The position numbers were made by a program, and so were the translations under genes. From Amycolatopsis oliviviridis (GTDB lineage Bacteria; Actinomycetota; Actinomycetes; Mycobacteriales; Pseudonocardiaceae), in contig NZ_BNAY01000014.1 of NCBI RefSeq assembly GCF_014654365.1, positions 1 through 64,000 on the forward strand: DNA of 64,000 nt. Direction: 5' to 3'. This document shows positions 1 to 7,235 of this stretch, piece by piece. The notes under the pieces were generated by a model. That model saw nothing but the letters and a program-made list of their open reading frames with translations, had not been told where the DNA came from and searched no databases. Each line of letters starts with the position of its first letter. The first letter of the stretch is position 1.

Positions 1-200
1 GATCGAGGCATAAAAGTAATGCTCTCAAAGGAACCTCAAACGAGGTTCAAAATAAGCTCTACTGGCTTAGTTCACTAGCACACTGTTGAGTTCTCAAGCA
101 ACACGCTTTGCTTCAAGCGATATTCACAAGCTTTTGGTCGAGCATGCCGAATCCTACGGGTTTAGTCGTAGGGGGTCGGCGGCCGCTCGTGGGCCGACGC
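1..200 (-). ncRNA. rRNA operon leader (16S rRNA gene lies just outside the window)
   Basis: Read on the minus strand, this stretch resembles the transcribed leader of an actinobacterial rRNA operon. It contains the element TTGAGAACTCAA (86-97) followed by AACAGTGTGCTAGTG, and it has lower G+C than its surroundings. A strong consensus promoter lies directly upstream. Leader elements of this kind, with a GAGAACTCAA core ahead of the mature 16S rRNA, are known in actinobacteria. The mature 16S sequence is not reached, so the assignment rests on leader and promoter only. Confidence 0.65.
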
Positions 201-203
201 TGA

Positions 204-232
204 ACATTACCTGGTCCGGTTCGCGGTGTCAA
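204..232 (-). promoter_or_regulatory. Strong sigma70-type promoter for the rRNA operon
   Basis: On the minus strand there is an exact -35 box TTGACA (227-232), a 17-base spacer and a -10 box TAATGT (204-209). This is an almost perfect housekeeping promoter, rare in G+C-rich actinomycete DNA and typical of rRNA promoters. It faces the leader at 1-200. It lies downstream of the amidase terminator, so it is separate from the amidase transcript. Confidence 0.75.
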
Positions 233-317
233 CCCGCTCGGCCCTGGTTCCTGGCCTGGGGCTTTTCGGCCCCGGCGGCCCGGTGTTCCTGGCGACGAAG
301 AGAAGATTACATGCCCC

Positions 318-343
318 GGAACCCCCCGAAAACAGGGGGGTCC
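318..343 (-). terminator. Hairpin terminator after the amidase gene
   Basis: Inverted repeat with arms at 318-327 and 335-343 (GGAACCCCCC against GGGGGGTCC, one base bulged) and a 7-base loop. It lies 40 bases past the amidase stop codon and ahead of the rRNA promoter. It probably insulates the rRNA operon from the amidase transcript. Confidence 0.6.
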
Positions 344-383
344 CTTAACGACATTGCCGCAGGTCAGCCGGTGTAAACCCCCA

Positions 384-1946
384 TCAGCCGACGGTCTTCA
401 GGTAGCGAGGCGGTTTGCGGGCGGGGACGACGCGTTCGAAGTCGGCCGCGTAGGCGAGCACCCGGGCGTCCGTCCACAGCCCCGCCATGAACGAAACCCC
501 CACCGGGAGCTCGCCCACGAAACCGGCGGGCACGGTCACGGCCGGGTATCCCGAGACCGCGGCCGGCGTCGACGACGGGATCACGTCGTTGTCGCCGGTC
601 TTGCAGTCGGTCTTCCAGGCAGGCGGGTTCGTCGGCGCGGCGATCGCGTCGAGGCGGTACTTGGCGAGGGTCTCGTCGATCGAGCGTTTCGCCAGGTCGG
701 TCAGCTCGCGACGGCCGGCCAGGTAGCCGGGGTCGGACGGGCCGGGCGCGGCGAGCGCCTGTTCGAAGAGTTCCTGCCCGGCGAAGCAGGTCTGCTCCAG
801 CGGGTCCGACCGGTTGTAGGCGATCAGCGCGGCGAGGTCGCGGGGACCTTCGGGACGCGTGGCCAGATAGCGATCGATGTCCCGGTGGAACTCGGTGAGC
901 AGCGCCGGAAACTCCAGTTCGCCGAGCCTGGCCTGGTACGGCGGCGTCACCTCGACGACCTCGGCGCCCGCCTTGACCAGCGAGTTCTTGGTCTTCGTCA
1001 TCACGGCGTCGACGTCCGGGCCGAGTACCGGCAACCGCCAGAGCCCGATGCGGGAGCCCTTCAGCGCTCCGGGACGCAGAAGCGAGGCGTAGTCGGTCGG
1101 CTGGTTCGGCGGGTACGTGCCGGTGGCCGGGTCGCTCGGGTCGCGGCCCTGGAGCGCGGACAGCGTGAGCGCGACGTCCACGACGTGCCTGGCCATCGGG
1201 CCGGTGGTGTCCTGTTCGGCCGAGATCGGCACCACGCCGGTACGGCTGACCAGGCCGAGGCTCGGTTTGTGCCCCACCGTCGAAGTCATCCCGGCCGGGC
1301 AGACGATCGAGCCGTCGGTCTCGCTTCCGATCGCGACCTGGGCGAGCGACGCGGCCACCCCTGCCGCGGATCCGGCGGAAGACCCACAAGGGTTCCGGTC
1401 GAGCACGTATGGGTTGTTCGTCTGTCCTCCGACGCCCGACCACCCGGAGGTGGGTTTGGCGGCACGGAAGTTCGCCCATTCGGACAGGTTCGCCTTGCCG
1501 AGGACGACCGCGCCCGCGTCACGCAGACGGCGGATCAGGGTCGCGTCCTTCGCGGGCTTGCTGCGGAGTGCCCGGGAACCCGCCGTCGTCGGCTGCGACC
1601 TGGTGTCGACGTTGTCCTTCACCAGGATCGGGATGCCGTCCAGCGGTCCCCGCGTCTTGCCGGCGCGACGCCGCGAGTCACTCTCCGCGGCTTGCGCGAT
1701 CGCGGCCGGATTGACCGCGATGACCGCGTTCACCGTCCGGTCGACCTTGTGGATGCGATCGAGATAAGCCGAGGTCAGGCCGACCGCGGTCAGCCGCCCG
1801 GAGGACATCCGGGCCTGGAGCGCGGGGATGTCGGCGGCGTCGAGATCGAGAGGTTTTCCGCCCGCTGACGCCGCTGGAGCGGCACTCGCCGCGATGGTCG
1901 CGGCGACCAACGTCGTCAGAACTCCGAACACCGGCCGCCGCACCAT
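384..1946 (-). CDS. Secreted amidase (amidase signature family)
   Basis: A 520-residue amidase signature enzyme that should hydrolyse carboxamide bonds; the substrate cannot be told. The Ser-cisSer-Lys triad is visible: Lys110 in ILVKDNVD, cis-Ser189 in CGSSAGSAAG and nucleophile Ser213 in ETDGSIVCPA. The 24-residue Ser-Ser spacing fits fatty acid amide hydrolase-type enzymes. The N-terminus has a short basic start, a hydrophobic core and an Ala-rich end near residue 28, so it is probably a secretory signal peptide and the enzyme acts outside the membrane. A good ribosome binding site (GAAGGAG) precedes the ATG. The glnA2-like gene ends 14 bases upstream, so the two are probably cotranscribed; a link to glutamyl-amide turnover is speculative. 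Confidence 0.88.
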   Translation of the reverse strand: MVRRPVFGVLTTLVAATIAASAAPAASAGGKPLDLDAADIPALQARMSSGRLTAVGLTSAYLDRIHKVDRTVNAVIAVNPAAIAQAAESDSRRRAGKTRGPLDGIPILVKDNVDTRSQPTTAGSRALRSKPAKDATLIRRLRDAGAVVLGKANLSEWANFRAAKPTSGWSGVGGQTNNPYVLDRNPCGSSAGSAAGVAASLAQVAIGSETDGSIVCPAGMTSTVGHKPSLGLVSRTGVVPISAEQDTTGPMARHVVDVALTLSALQGRDPSDPATGTYPPNQPTDYASLLRPGALKGSRIGLWRLPVLGPDVDAVMTKTKNSLVKAGAEVVEVTPPYQARLGELEFPALLTEFHRDIDRYLATRPEGPRDLAALIAYNRSDPLEQTCFAGQELFEQALAAPGPSDPGYLAGRRELTDLAKRSIDETLAKYRLDAIAAPTNPPAWKTDCKTGDNDVIPSSTPAAVSGYPAVTVPAGFVGELPVGVSFMAGLWTDARVLAYAADFERVVPARKPPRYLKTVG

Positions 1947-1960
1947 CAGGTCTCCTTCGT

Positions 1961-3304
1961 CTAGAGAACCGGAAGTAGGGTCCGCAGCTCGTACGGGGTC
2001 ACCGCGCTGCGGTAGTTATCCCATTCAACACGTTTGTTGCGGAGGAAGAAGTCGTAAACGTGCTCTCCGAGCGCTTCGGGAAGAAGTTCCGATTTCTCCA
2101 TTTCGGCCAGCGCCTCGCCGAGGTTCTGCGGGAGCTGGGCGTATCCGGCCGCGCGGCGTTCGGCGTCCGAGAGCTGCCAGATGTTGTCCTCGGCCGGAGG
2201 CGGCAGCTCGTAGCCCTTCTCGATGCCCTTGAGGCCGGCGGCCAGGATGACCGAGTACGCCAGATAGGGGTTGCAGGCGGAGTCGAGCGTGCGGATCTCC
2301 ACGCGGCGTGACGACGCCTTGCCCGGCGAGTACATCGGCACCCGAACCAGCGCGGAGCGGTTGGCCCGGCCCCACGAAACGGTCGTCGGGGCCTCGCTGC
2401 CACTGATCAGCCGCTTGTAGGAGTTCACCCACTGGTTGGTGACCGCCGAGATCTCCTTCGCGTGGTGCAGCAGGCCCGCCACGAAGGCCTTGCCCGTCGC
2501 GGACAACTCGTACGGGTCTTCCGCGTCGTAGAAGGCGTTGCGATCACCCTCGAACAGGCTTACGTGGGTGTGCATCCCCGAACCCGGCTGGTTGGTGAAC
2601 GGCTTCGGCATGAAGGTCGCGCGGACGCCTTGGGTGAGCGCGACCTCCTTGACGACGTAGCGGAAGGTCATCACGTTGTCGGCCATGGTCAGCGCGTCGG
2701 CGTACCGGAGGTCGATCTCCTGCTGACCGGGCGCGCCCTCATGGTGGCTGAACTCGACCGAGATCCCCATCGCTTCGAGCGTCTCGATGGCGTGGCGGCG
2801 GAAGTGCGTCGCCGTCGCGTGGCTGGCCTGATCGAAGTACCCGCCGTTGTCCGCGGGCTCGGGCTCGCTGCCGTCGTCCGGCAGGCTCGCGAGCAGGAAG
2901 AACTCGATCTCGGGATGGACGTAGCAGGTGAAACCCGCTTCGCCCGCCTTCGAGAGCTGCCTGCGCAGGACGTGCCGAGGGTCCGCCCAGGACGGGGAGC
3001 CGTCCGGCATCGCGATGTCGCAGAACATGCGCGCCGAATACGGGCCGCCATCCGGGGTCTCCCAGGGCAGAACCTGGAAGGTGGCCGGGTCGGGCTTCGC
3101 GACCATGTCGGATTCGTAGACGCGCGCGAACCCCTCGATGGCCGATCCGTCGAAGCCGATCCCCTCGCTGAAGGCGCCCTCGAGTTCGGCGGGCGCCACC
3201 GCGACGGACTTGAGAAACCCCAGCACATCCGTGAACCAGAGCCTGACGAAACGGATGTCGCGCTCTTCCAAGGTACGGAGCACGAACTCCTGCTGGCGAT
3301 CCAT
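1961..3304 (-). CDS. glnA2: Glutamine synthetase-like ligase, GlnA2 type
   Basis: A 447-residue type I glutamine synthetase-fold protein that follows the mycobacterial GlnA2 pattern from its start (MDRQQEFVLRTLEERDIRFV) to its C-terminal TPYELRT. The beta-grasp N-domain is followed by the catalytic barrel with YVHPEIEFFLL, SHHEGAPGQQEIDLR and NSYKRL. Classical glutamine synthetase joins ammonia to glutamate using ATP. Some streptomycete GlnA-like paralogues instead glutamylate polyamines, so this enzyme may use an amine rather than ammonia. Its length matches GlnA2 and is shorter than GlnA1. The MFS gene ends 50 bases upstream and the amidase starts 14 bases downstream. No other glnA is present here. 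The family is certain; the substrate is inferred. Confidence 0.9.
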   Translation of the reverse strand: MDRQQEFVLRTLEERDIRFVRLWFTDVLGFLKSVAVAPAELEGAFSEGIGFDGSAIEGFARVYESDMVAKPDPATFQVLPWETPDGGPYSARMFCDIAMPDGSPSWADPRHVLRRQLSKAGEAGFTCYVHPEIEFFLLASLPDDGSEPEPADNGGYFDQASHATATHFRRHAIETLEAMGISVEFSHHEGAPGQQEIDLRYADALTMADNVMTFRYVVKEVALTQGVRATFMPKPFTNQPGSGMHTHVSLFEGDRNAFYDAEDPYELSATGKAFVAGLLHHAKEISAVTNQWVNSYKRLISGSEAPTTVSWGRANRSALVRVPMYSPGKASSRRVEIRTLDSACNPYLAYSVILAAGLKGIEKGYELPPPAEDNIWQLSDAERRAAGYAQLPQNLGEALAEMEKSELLPEALGEHVYDFFLRNKRVEWDNYRSAVTPYELRTLLPVL

Positions 3305-3354
3305 GGCCGCACCCTAACGAGAAGGTGTTAACGACATGTTTCGCGACGCGCCGA

Positions 3355-4716
3355 TCAAGCGGAAGTGGTGGCCGTCCCCACCAGGACCGGTTCGGGTTTG
3401 GCCGCCTTGCTGATCGCCAACGAGGCGACCGAAGCCAGTACCGCGAGGCCCGCTGCGATGTACCAAGCGAGGGCGTAGCTGCCGGACGAGTCGCGGATCG
3501 CGCCTGCGCCGAAAGCCGCGAGACCGGCGCCGAGCTGGTGACTGGCGAAGACCCAGCCGAAGACGATCGGCCCGGCGGCGCCGTATTGACGGACACAGAG
3601 CGCGACCGTCGGGGGAACCGTCGCCACCCAGTCGAGGCCGTAGAAGACGATGAACGCCCACATGCTCGGCTCCACCGATCCGCTCAGCAGCTGTGGCAGC
3701 AAGGCGAGCGAAACACCGCGAAGGGCGTAGTAGACGCCGAGCAGGATCCGCGGGTCCACGCGGTCGGTGAGCCAGCCGGAGGCGATGGTGCCGACGACGT
3801 CGAAGATCCCGACGAGGGCGAGCAGGCCGGCGGCGGTGGTCTGCGGCATGCCGTGATCGTGCGCGGCGGGGACGAAATGGGTGCTGACCAGGCCGTTCGT
3901 CGTGGCGCCGCAGATCGCGAAGCCGACAGCGAGCAGCCAGAACGTCCTCGTCCGTGCCGCCGAACCGAGGACGGACAGCGCACGGCGGGCGGAACCACCC
4001 GTGCGGGCGATGGGGGCGACTTCGCCGGGTTCGGCGCCGTAAGCGGTCGTCCCGACGTCGGAAGGGTGATCGCGAATCACCAGGAGAACGACGGGGACGA
4101 CGGCTAGCGCGGCGATGGCGATGACGAGCGACGCCGTCCGCCAGCCTTCGCCGATGGCGAGGTTCGCGACGATCGGCAGGAAGATCAGCTGGCCGGTGGC
4201 GCCCGCCGCGGTGAGGACGCCGGTGATGACGCCGCGGCTGCGGACGAACCAGCGGGCGGCGACCGTCGCGGCGAAACTCATCGCCATCGAGCCGGTGCCG
4301 ACGCCGACCAGGACGCCCCAGCAGAGGATGAGCTGCCAGCTCGCGTTCATGAACACCGTGCCACCCGCGCCGATCGCGACGACGAACAACGCCGTCGAGG
4401 CGACGCGTCGCATGCCGAAGCGCTCCATGAGAGCTGCCGCGAAGGGCGAGAAGAGGCCGTAGAGCACGAGGTTCACGGAGACGGCCGACGCGATCGTCGC
4501 GCGCGACCAGCCGAATTCGTCGTGGAGGGGGTCGATGAGCACGCCGGGGGCCGCGCGGAAACCTGCGGCGGCGAGCAGGGCGATGAACGCCGCGGCGGCG
4601 ACGAACCACGCGCGGTGGAGTCGGGTCTCAGGTTGCACGAGTACAGCGTCATCGCCGTCGTCTTCCAGCGGAAGTGGCTGGAAGGACACTGTGCGAAAGA
4701 TTCGGGCCAAGGTCAT
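3355..4716 (-). CDS. Major facilitator superfamily transporter
   Basis: A 453-residue integral membrane protein with about 12 hydrophobic segments in two halves split by a charged loop near residues 215-250. The first half has an MFS-like loop after helix 2 (ALMERFGMRR) and the second a matching one (GWLTDRVDPR). Overall it resembles monocarboxylate or oxalate/formate-type carriers; the substrate is unknown. The given start leaves only 11 bases to the divergent lipoprotein gene. A GTG at 4638 (residue 27), close to the first helix, would leave promoter room, so the start is uncertain. It lies upstream of glnA2 on the same strand and could feed that enzyme, but this is inference. Confidence 0.85.
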   Translation of the reverse strand: MTLARIFRTVSFQPLPLEDDGDDAVLVQPETRLHRAWFVAAAAFIALLAAAGFRAAPGVLIDPLHDEFGWSRATIASAVSVNLVLYGLFSPFAAALMERFGMRRVASTALFVVAIGAGGTVFMNASWQLILCWGVLVGVGTGSMAMSFAATVAARWFVRSRGVITGVLTAAGATGQLIFLPIVANLAIGEGWRTASLVIAIAALAVVPVVLLVIRDHPSDVGTTAYGAEPGEVAPIARTGGSARRALSVLGSAARTRTFWLLAVGFAICGATTNGLVSTHFVPAAHDHGMPQTTAAGLLALVGIFDVVGTIASGWLTDRVDPRILLGVYYALRGVSLALLPQLLSGSVEPSMWAFIVFYGLDWVATVPPTVALCVRQYGAAGPIVFGWVFASHQLGAGLAAFGAGAIRDSSGSYALAWYIAAGLAVLASVASLAISKAAKPEPVLVGTATTSA

Positions 4717-4727
4717 AGGCTCTGGCC

Positions 4728-5396
4728 ATGCGCTGCCGTCACCTCGTGCCGGCGCTGCTGCTCACGATCGGGCTCATCGGCGGCTGTGCGGGGTCTCCCC
4801 CGTTGCCCCCTGCCCAGGAACTCGTGAGCGCGGCGGCCGACTCCCTCGTCTCGTTACGCAGCGTGCGGTTCACGCTCGGGGTGAACGGCGTCGTCAGCGG
4901 GCTGCCGGTGCGCGGGCTCGACGGCGAGATCAGCCTCGAGGGTGGCGCGGTCGGTAAAGCCGACCTGCAGGACGACAGCGGACGGATGAAGGTCGAGTAT
5001 CGGTTGTCCGGCTCCGAGATCACGCTGAGCGGGCCCGGCGGGAAGCGGGTGATCCCGGCTGCCGCGGCTTACACGCCGCAGGCGATGCTCGGGGCAGGCG
5101 GTGGGCTGCGGCGGCTGCTTACCGGGGCGACCGAGCTGCGCGGCGAGCGGTGGGAGCGGGTGCAGGACACCGACTCGGTCCGGATCGGCGCGAAGGTGCC
5201 GGCTGCGGTGATCGGCGGGATCGTGCCGGAAATCAAGTCGGACGTGTTCGTGAAGCTGTGGATTTCGAAGGACGAGCCGCGGCGGCTGGTGCGAGTGTGG
5301 CTGCAGGTGCCGCCGACGAGCCCGCAGGACTTCGCGGTGATGCTGGAGCTGGCGTTGACCAGGCATAACGCGGTGGTCGTCGGGGGCGGGCGATAG
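4728..5396 (+). CDS. LppX/LprAFG-family lipoprotein
   Basis: A 222-residue lipoprotein. The N-terminus has two arginines, a hydrophobic stretch and the lipobox LIGGC with the lipidated Cys at residue 20. The mature part repeats short beta-rich segments (a VRFTLGVNGVV-like strand, then GEISLEGG, GKADLQDD and MKVEYRLSG), as in the LppX_LprAFG fold. Members of that fold form a hydrophobic pocket and carry lipids across the cell envelope in mycobacteria. The mycobacterial LprG gene is paired with an efflux MFS gene, but the neighbouring MFS here is divergent and of another type. The TAG stop codon lies inside the dispersed palindromic element, so the repeat sets the C-terminus. Confidence 0.8.
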   Translation: MRCRHLVPALLLTIGLIGGCAGSPPLPPAQELVSAAADSLVSLRSVRFTLGVNGVVSGLPVRGLDGEISLEGGAVGKADLQDDSGRMKVEYRLSGSEITLSGPGGKRVIPAAAAYTPQAMLGAGGGLRRLLTGATELRGERWERVQDTDSVRIGAKVPAAVIGGIVPEIKSDVFVKLWISKDEPRRLVRVWLQVPPTSPQDFAVMLELALTRHNAVVVGGGR

Positions 5397-5414
5397 CAAA
5401 GGTCCCCTGCTTCG
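5389..5414 (+). repeat. Dispersed repeat A, single arm
   Basis: One arm of the repeat with core GATAGCAAAGGTCCCCTGCT. The TAG in GATAGC is the stop codon of the lipoprotein gene. A full hairpin of the same family follows at 5446-5511. Confidence 0.8.
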
Positions 5415-5445
5415 CTGGGGCGGGAAATGCCTGGTCAGCGGGTGT

Positions 5446-5511
5446 GGCGATAGCAAAGGTCCCTTGCTCCCCTGCCGGTGCCGGCGGGAGCAAGGGACCT
5501 TTGCTATCGCC
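5446..5511. terminator. Repeat A hairpin, probable bidirectional terminator
   Basis: Perfect inverted repeat with 26-base arms (5446-5471 and 5486-5511) and a 14-base loop. Each arm holds the AGCAAAGGTCCCTTGCT core. It lies between two convergent genes, 3 bases past the stop of the peptidase gene on the other strand. A transcript from either side would form a very stable hairpin. Confidence 0.75.
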
Positions 5512-5514
5512 TCG

Positions 5515-7140
5515 TCACTTGGCGGCGCAGCGGGTGCCCTCGTCCGGCAGGGCGCCGTTCACCAGGTAGTCGATGCCGATCTGGTCGACGCACGAGACGC
5601 CCTGGAGGAACACCGTGTGCTGGTTGCCCTCGAACGTCAGCAAAGCTCCCTTGATCGCTTTCGCGAGGTTGACGCCAGCCTGGTACGGGGTCGCCGGGTC
5701 GTTCGTCGTCGAGATGACCAGCGTCTTCGGCAGGCCTTCGACATTCGGCAGGTGCGGCTCCGACGTGTTCGGCACCGGCCAGAAGGCGCAGGAATCGCGC
5801 GCGGCACCGTCCGGCTTGCCGTCATCGAGGAACGGCGCCGCCTCCGCGTACCGCTTCTGCGCGTCGAGGATCTTCGCCGGATCGGTGACCCGCGGGTCGT
5901 CGACGCAGCGGATCGCGACGAACGCGTCCTGCGTCGTCCCGTAGCGGCCGTCGGCGCCGCGTTCGTTGTAGAGGTCGGCCAGCTTTTCCAGGCCGTCGCC
6001 GCGCTGACGCTTCAGATCGTTGAGCGCGGTGTTCAGCGGTTCCCAGAGATCCTCCTGGTAGAGGGCCTGTATCACGCCTGTCGTCGCGTCTTCGTACGAC
6101 AGTTTCCGGCCGTCGCTGACCGGGACCGGGAAGTCGATCAGCGGCCGCACCAGGTCCTGGAACGCCTTCGTCACGCCGGCGGCGTCGCGTCCCAGGGCGC
6201 AGTCCTCGCGCGCGGCGCACCAGTTCGAGAACTCCCCGAACGCCTTGCCGAAGCCCTGCCCCTGCCCGACCAGCGACTCCACCGAGTCCTGCTCCGGGTC
6301 GACAGCCCCGTCGAGGACCAGCGCGCGGACGTTCGCCGGGAAGGCCTCCGCGTAGGCGGATCCGATCCGCGTCCCGTAGGAGTAGCCGAGATAGCTCAGT
6401 TTCGGTTCGCCGAGGACCGAGCGCAGGATGTCCATGTCCTTGACGACGTCACGAGTACCGACGTTCGCGAGCATCGCGGCGCCGTGTTGAGTCCGCTCGG
6501 CGCATTTGGCCGCGAAGGACTGGGACTCGGCCTCCTGCTTTTTCACTCCCTCGGGTGACCCGTCCGTCTCGCTGTCGTCCGCCCGGTCCGCGTCGCGTTC
6601 GGCGTCGGTCAGGCAGCGGATCTGCGGCTCGCTGGCACCGATGCCGCGCGGGTCGAAACCGACCATGTCGAAGCGTTTGCCCAGCTCGTTCGTCGCCGTC
6701 CGGGAGGCGAGACCGGCCGCGGCCGTCATGCCGGAGGCGCCGGGGCCGCCGGGGTTGACCACGAGCGCCCCAATCCTTTCGTCGGTTTTCAGCGCCTTCC
6801 GGCGCAGGAGGCCGAGCGTGATCGAGTCGCCTTCGGGCTTCGCGTAGTCGAGCGGCACGGTCAGCCGTGCGCACTGTGCGTCCTTCACTCGAAACGCCGC
6901 TTTTGCGTCATCGGATGTCGCGTAGGGTGCACAGTCGGCCCAGGTCAGACTCTGTCCGTAGAACTTCTCGAGTCCTGCGGGCACCGGTCCGGACGGAGCG
7001 TGCGACTCGGTGGCCGGAGGCGGCGGCTGGGTTCTACCCTCTCCCGACGAGCACGCGGCGACGGTGACGGCGAGCAGGCCGGACAGCGTGATCGCGGTGA
7101 ATCGACGGGCGCGGGACCTGGCGCTGACATGAGTGGACAC
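5515..7140 (-). CDS. Lipid-anchored tripeptidyl aminopeptidase-like alpha/beta hydrolase
   Basis: About 541 residues from the chosen GTG start at 7140. A longer frame reaches 7245 but would bury the signal peptide. The N-terminus has arginines, a hydrophobic stretch and the lipobox TVAAC followed by SSGEG, so the protein should be a lipoprotein. The body matches Streptomyces-type tripeptidyl aminopeptidases (SlpD/SlpE, TAP-like C-terminal domain). Visible features are the oxyanion region VVNPGGPGASG, GFDPRGIGAS, the nucleophile elbow GYSYGTR, and a C-terminal NDPATPYQAG and GNQHTVF region carrying the likely Asp and His. It probably trims tripeptides from extracellular peptides. It diverges from secA2 with 95 bases between starts. 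Confidence 0.88.
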   Translation of the reverse strand: MSTHVSARSRARRFTAITLSGLLAVTVAACSSGEGRTQPPPPATESHAPSGPVPAGLEKFYGQSLTWADCAPYATSDDAKAAFRVKDAQCARLTVPLDYAKPEGDSITLGLLRRKALKTDERIGALVVNPGGPGASGMTAAAGLASRTATNELGKRFDMVGFDPRGIGASEPQIRCLTDAERDADRADDSETDGSPEGVKKQEAESQSFAAKCAERTQHGAAMLANVGTRDVVKDMDILRSVLGEPKLSYLGYSYGTRIGSAYAEAFPANVRALVLDGAVDPEQDSVESLVGQGQGFGKAFGEFSNWCAAREDCALGRDAAGVTKAFQDLVRPLIDFPVPVSDGRKLSYEDATTGVIQALYQEDLWEPLNTALNDLKRQRGDGLEKLADLYNERGADGRYGTTQDAFVAIRCVDDPRVTDPAKILDAQKRYAEAAPFLDDGKPDGAARDSCAFWPVPNTSEPHLPNVEGLPKTLVISTTNDPATPYQAGVNLAKAIKGALLTFEGNQHTVFLQGVSCVDQIGIDYLVNGALPDEGTRCAAK

Positions 7141-7235
7141 GGTTGGATCGTGCCATCGGCCGCGGAACTCGGCCGCACCACCACTGCGTTGGTGATACGG
7201 GTGCGGACGGCAGAAGAACAGACGGGAGCACAGGG

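Noticed and set aside
354..1868. A 504-codon plus-strand frame over the amidase
   Set aside because: Arg/Gly-rich shadow of the amidase gene with no recognisable domain.
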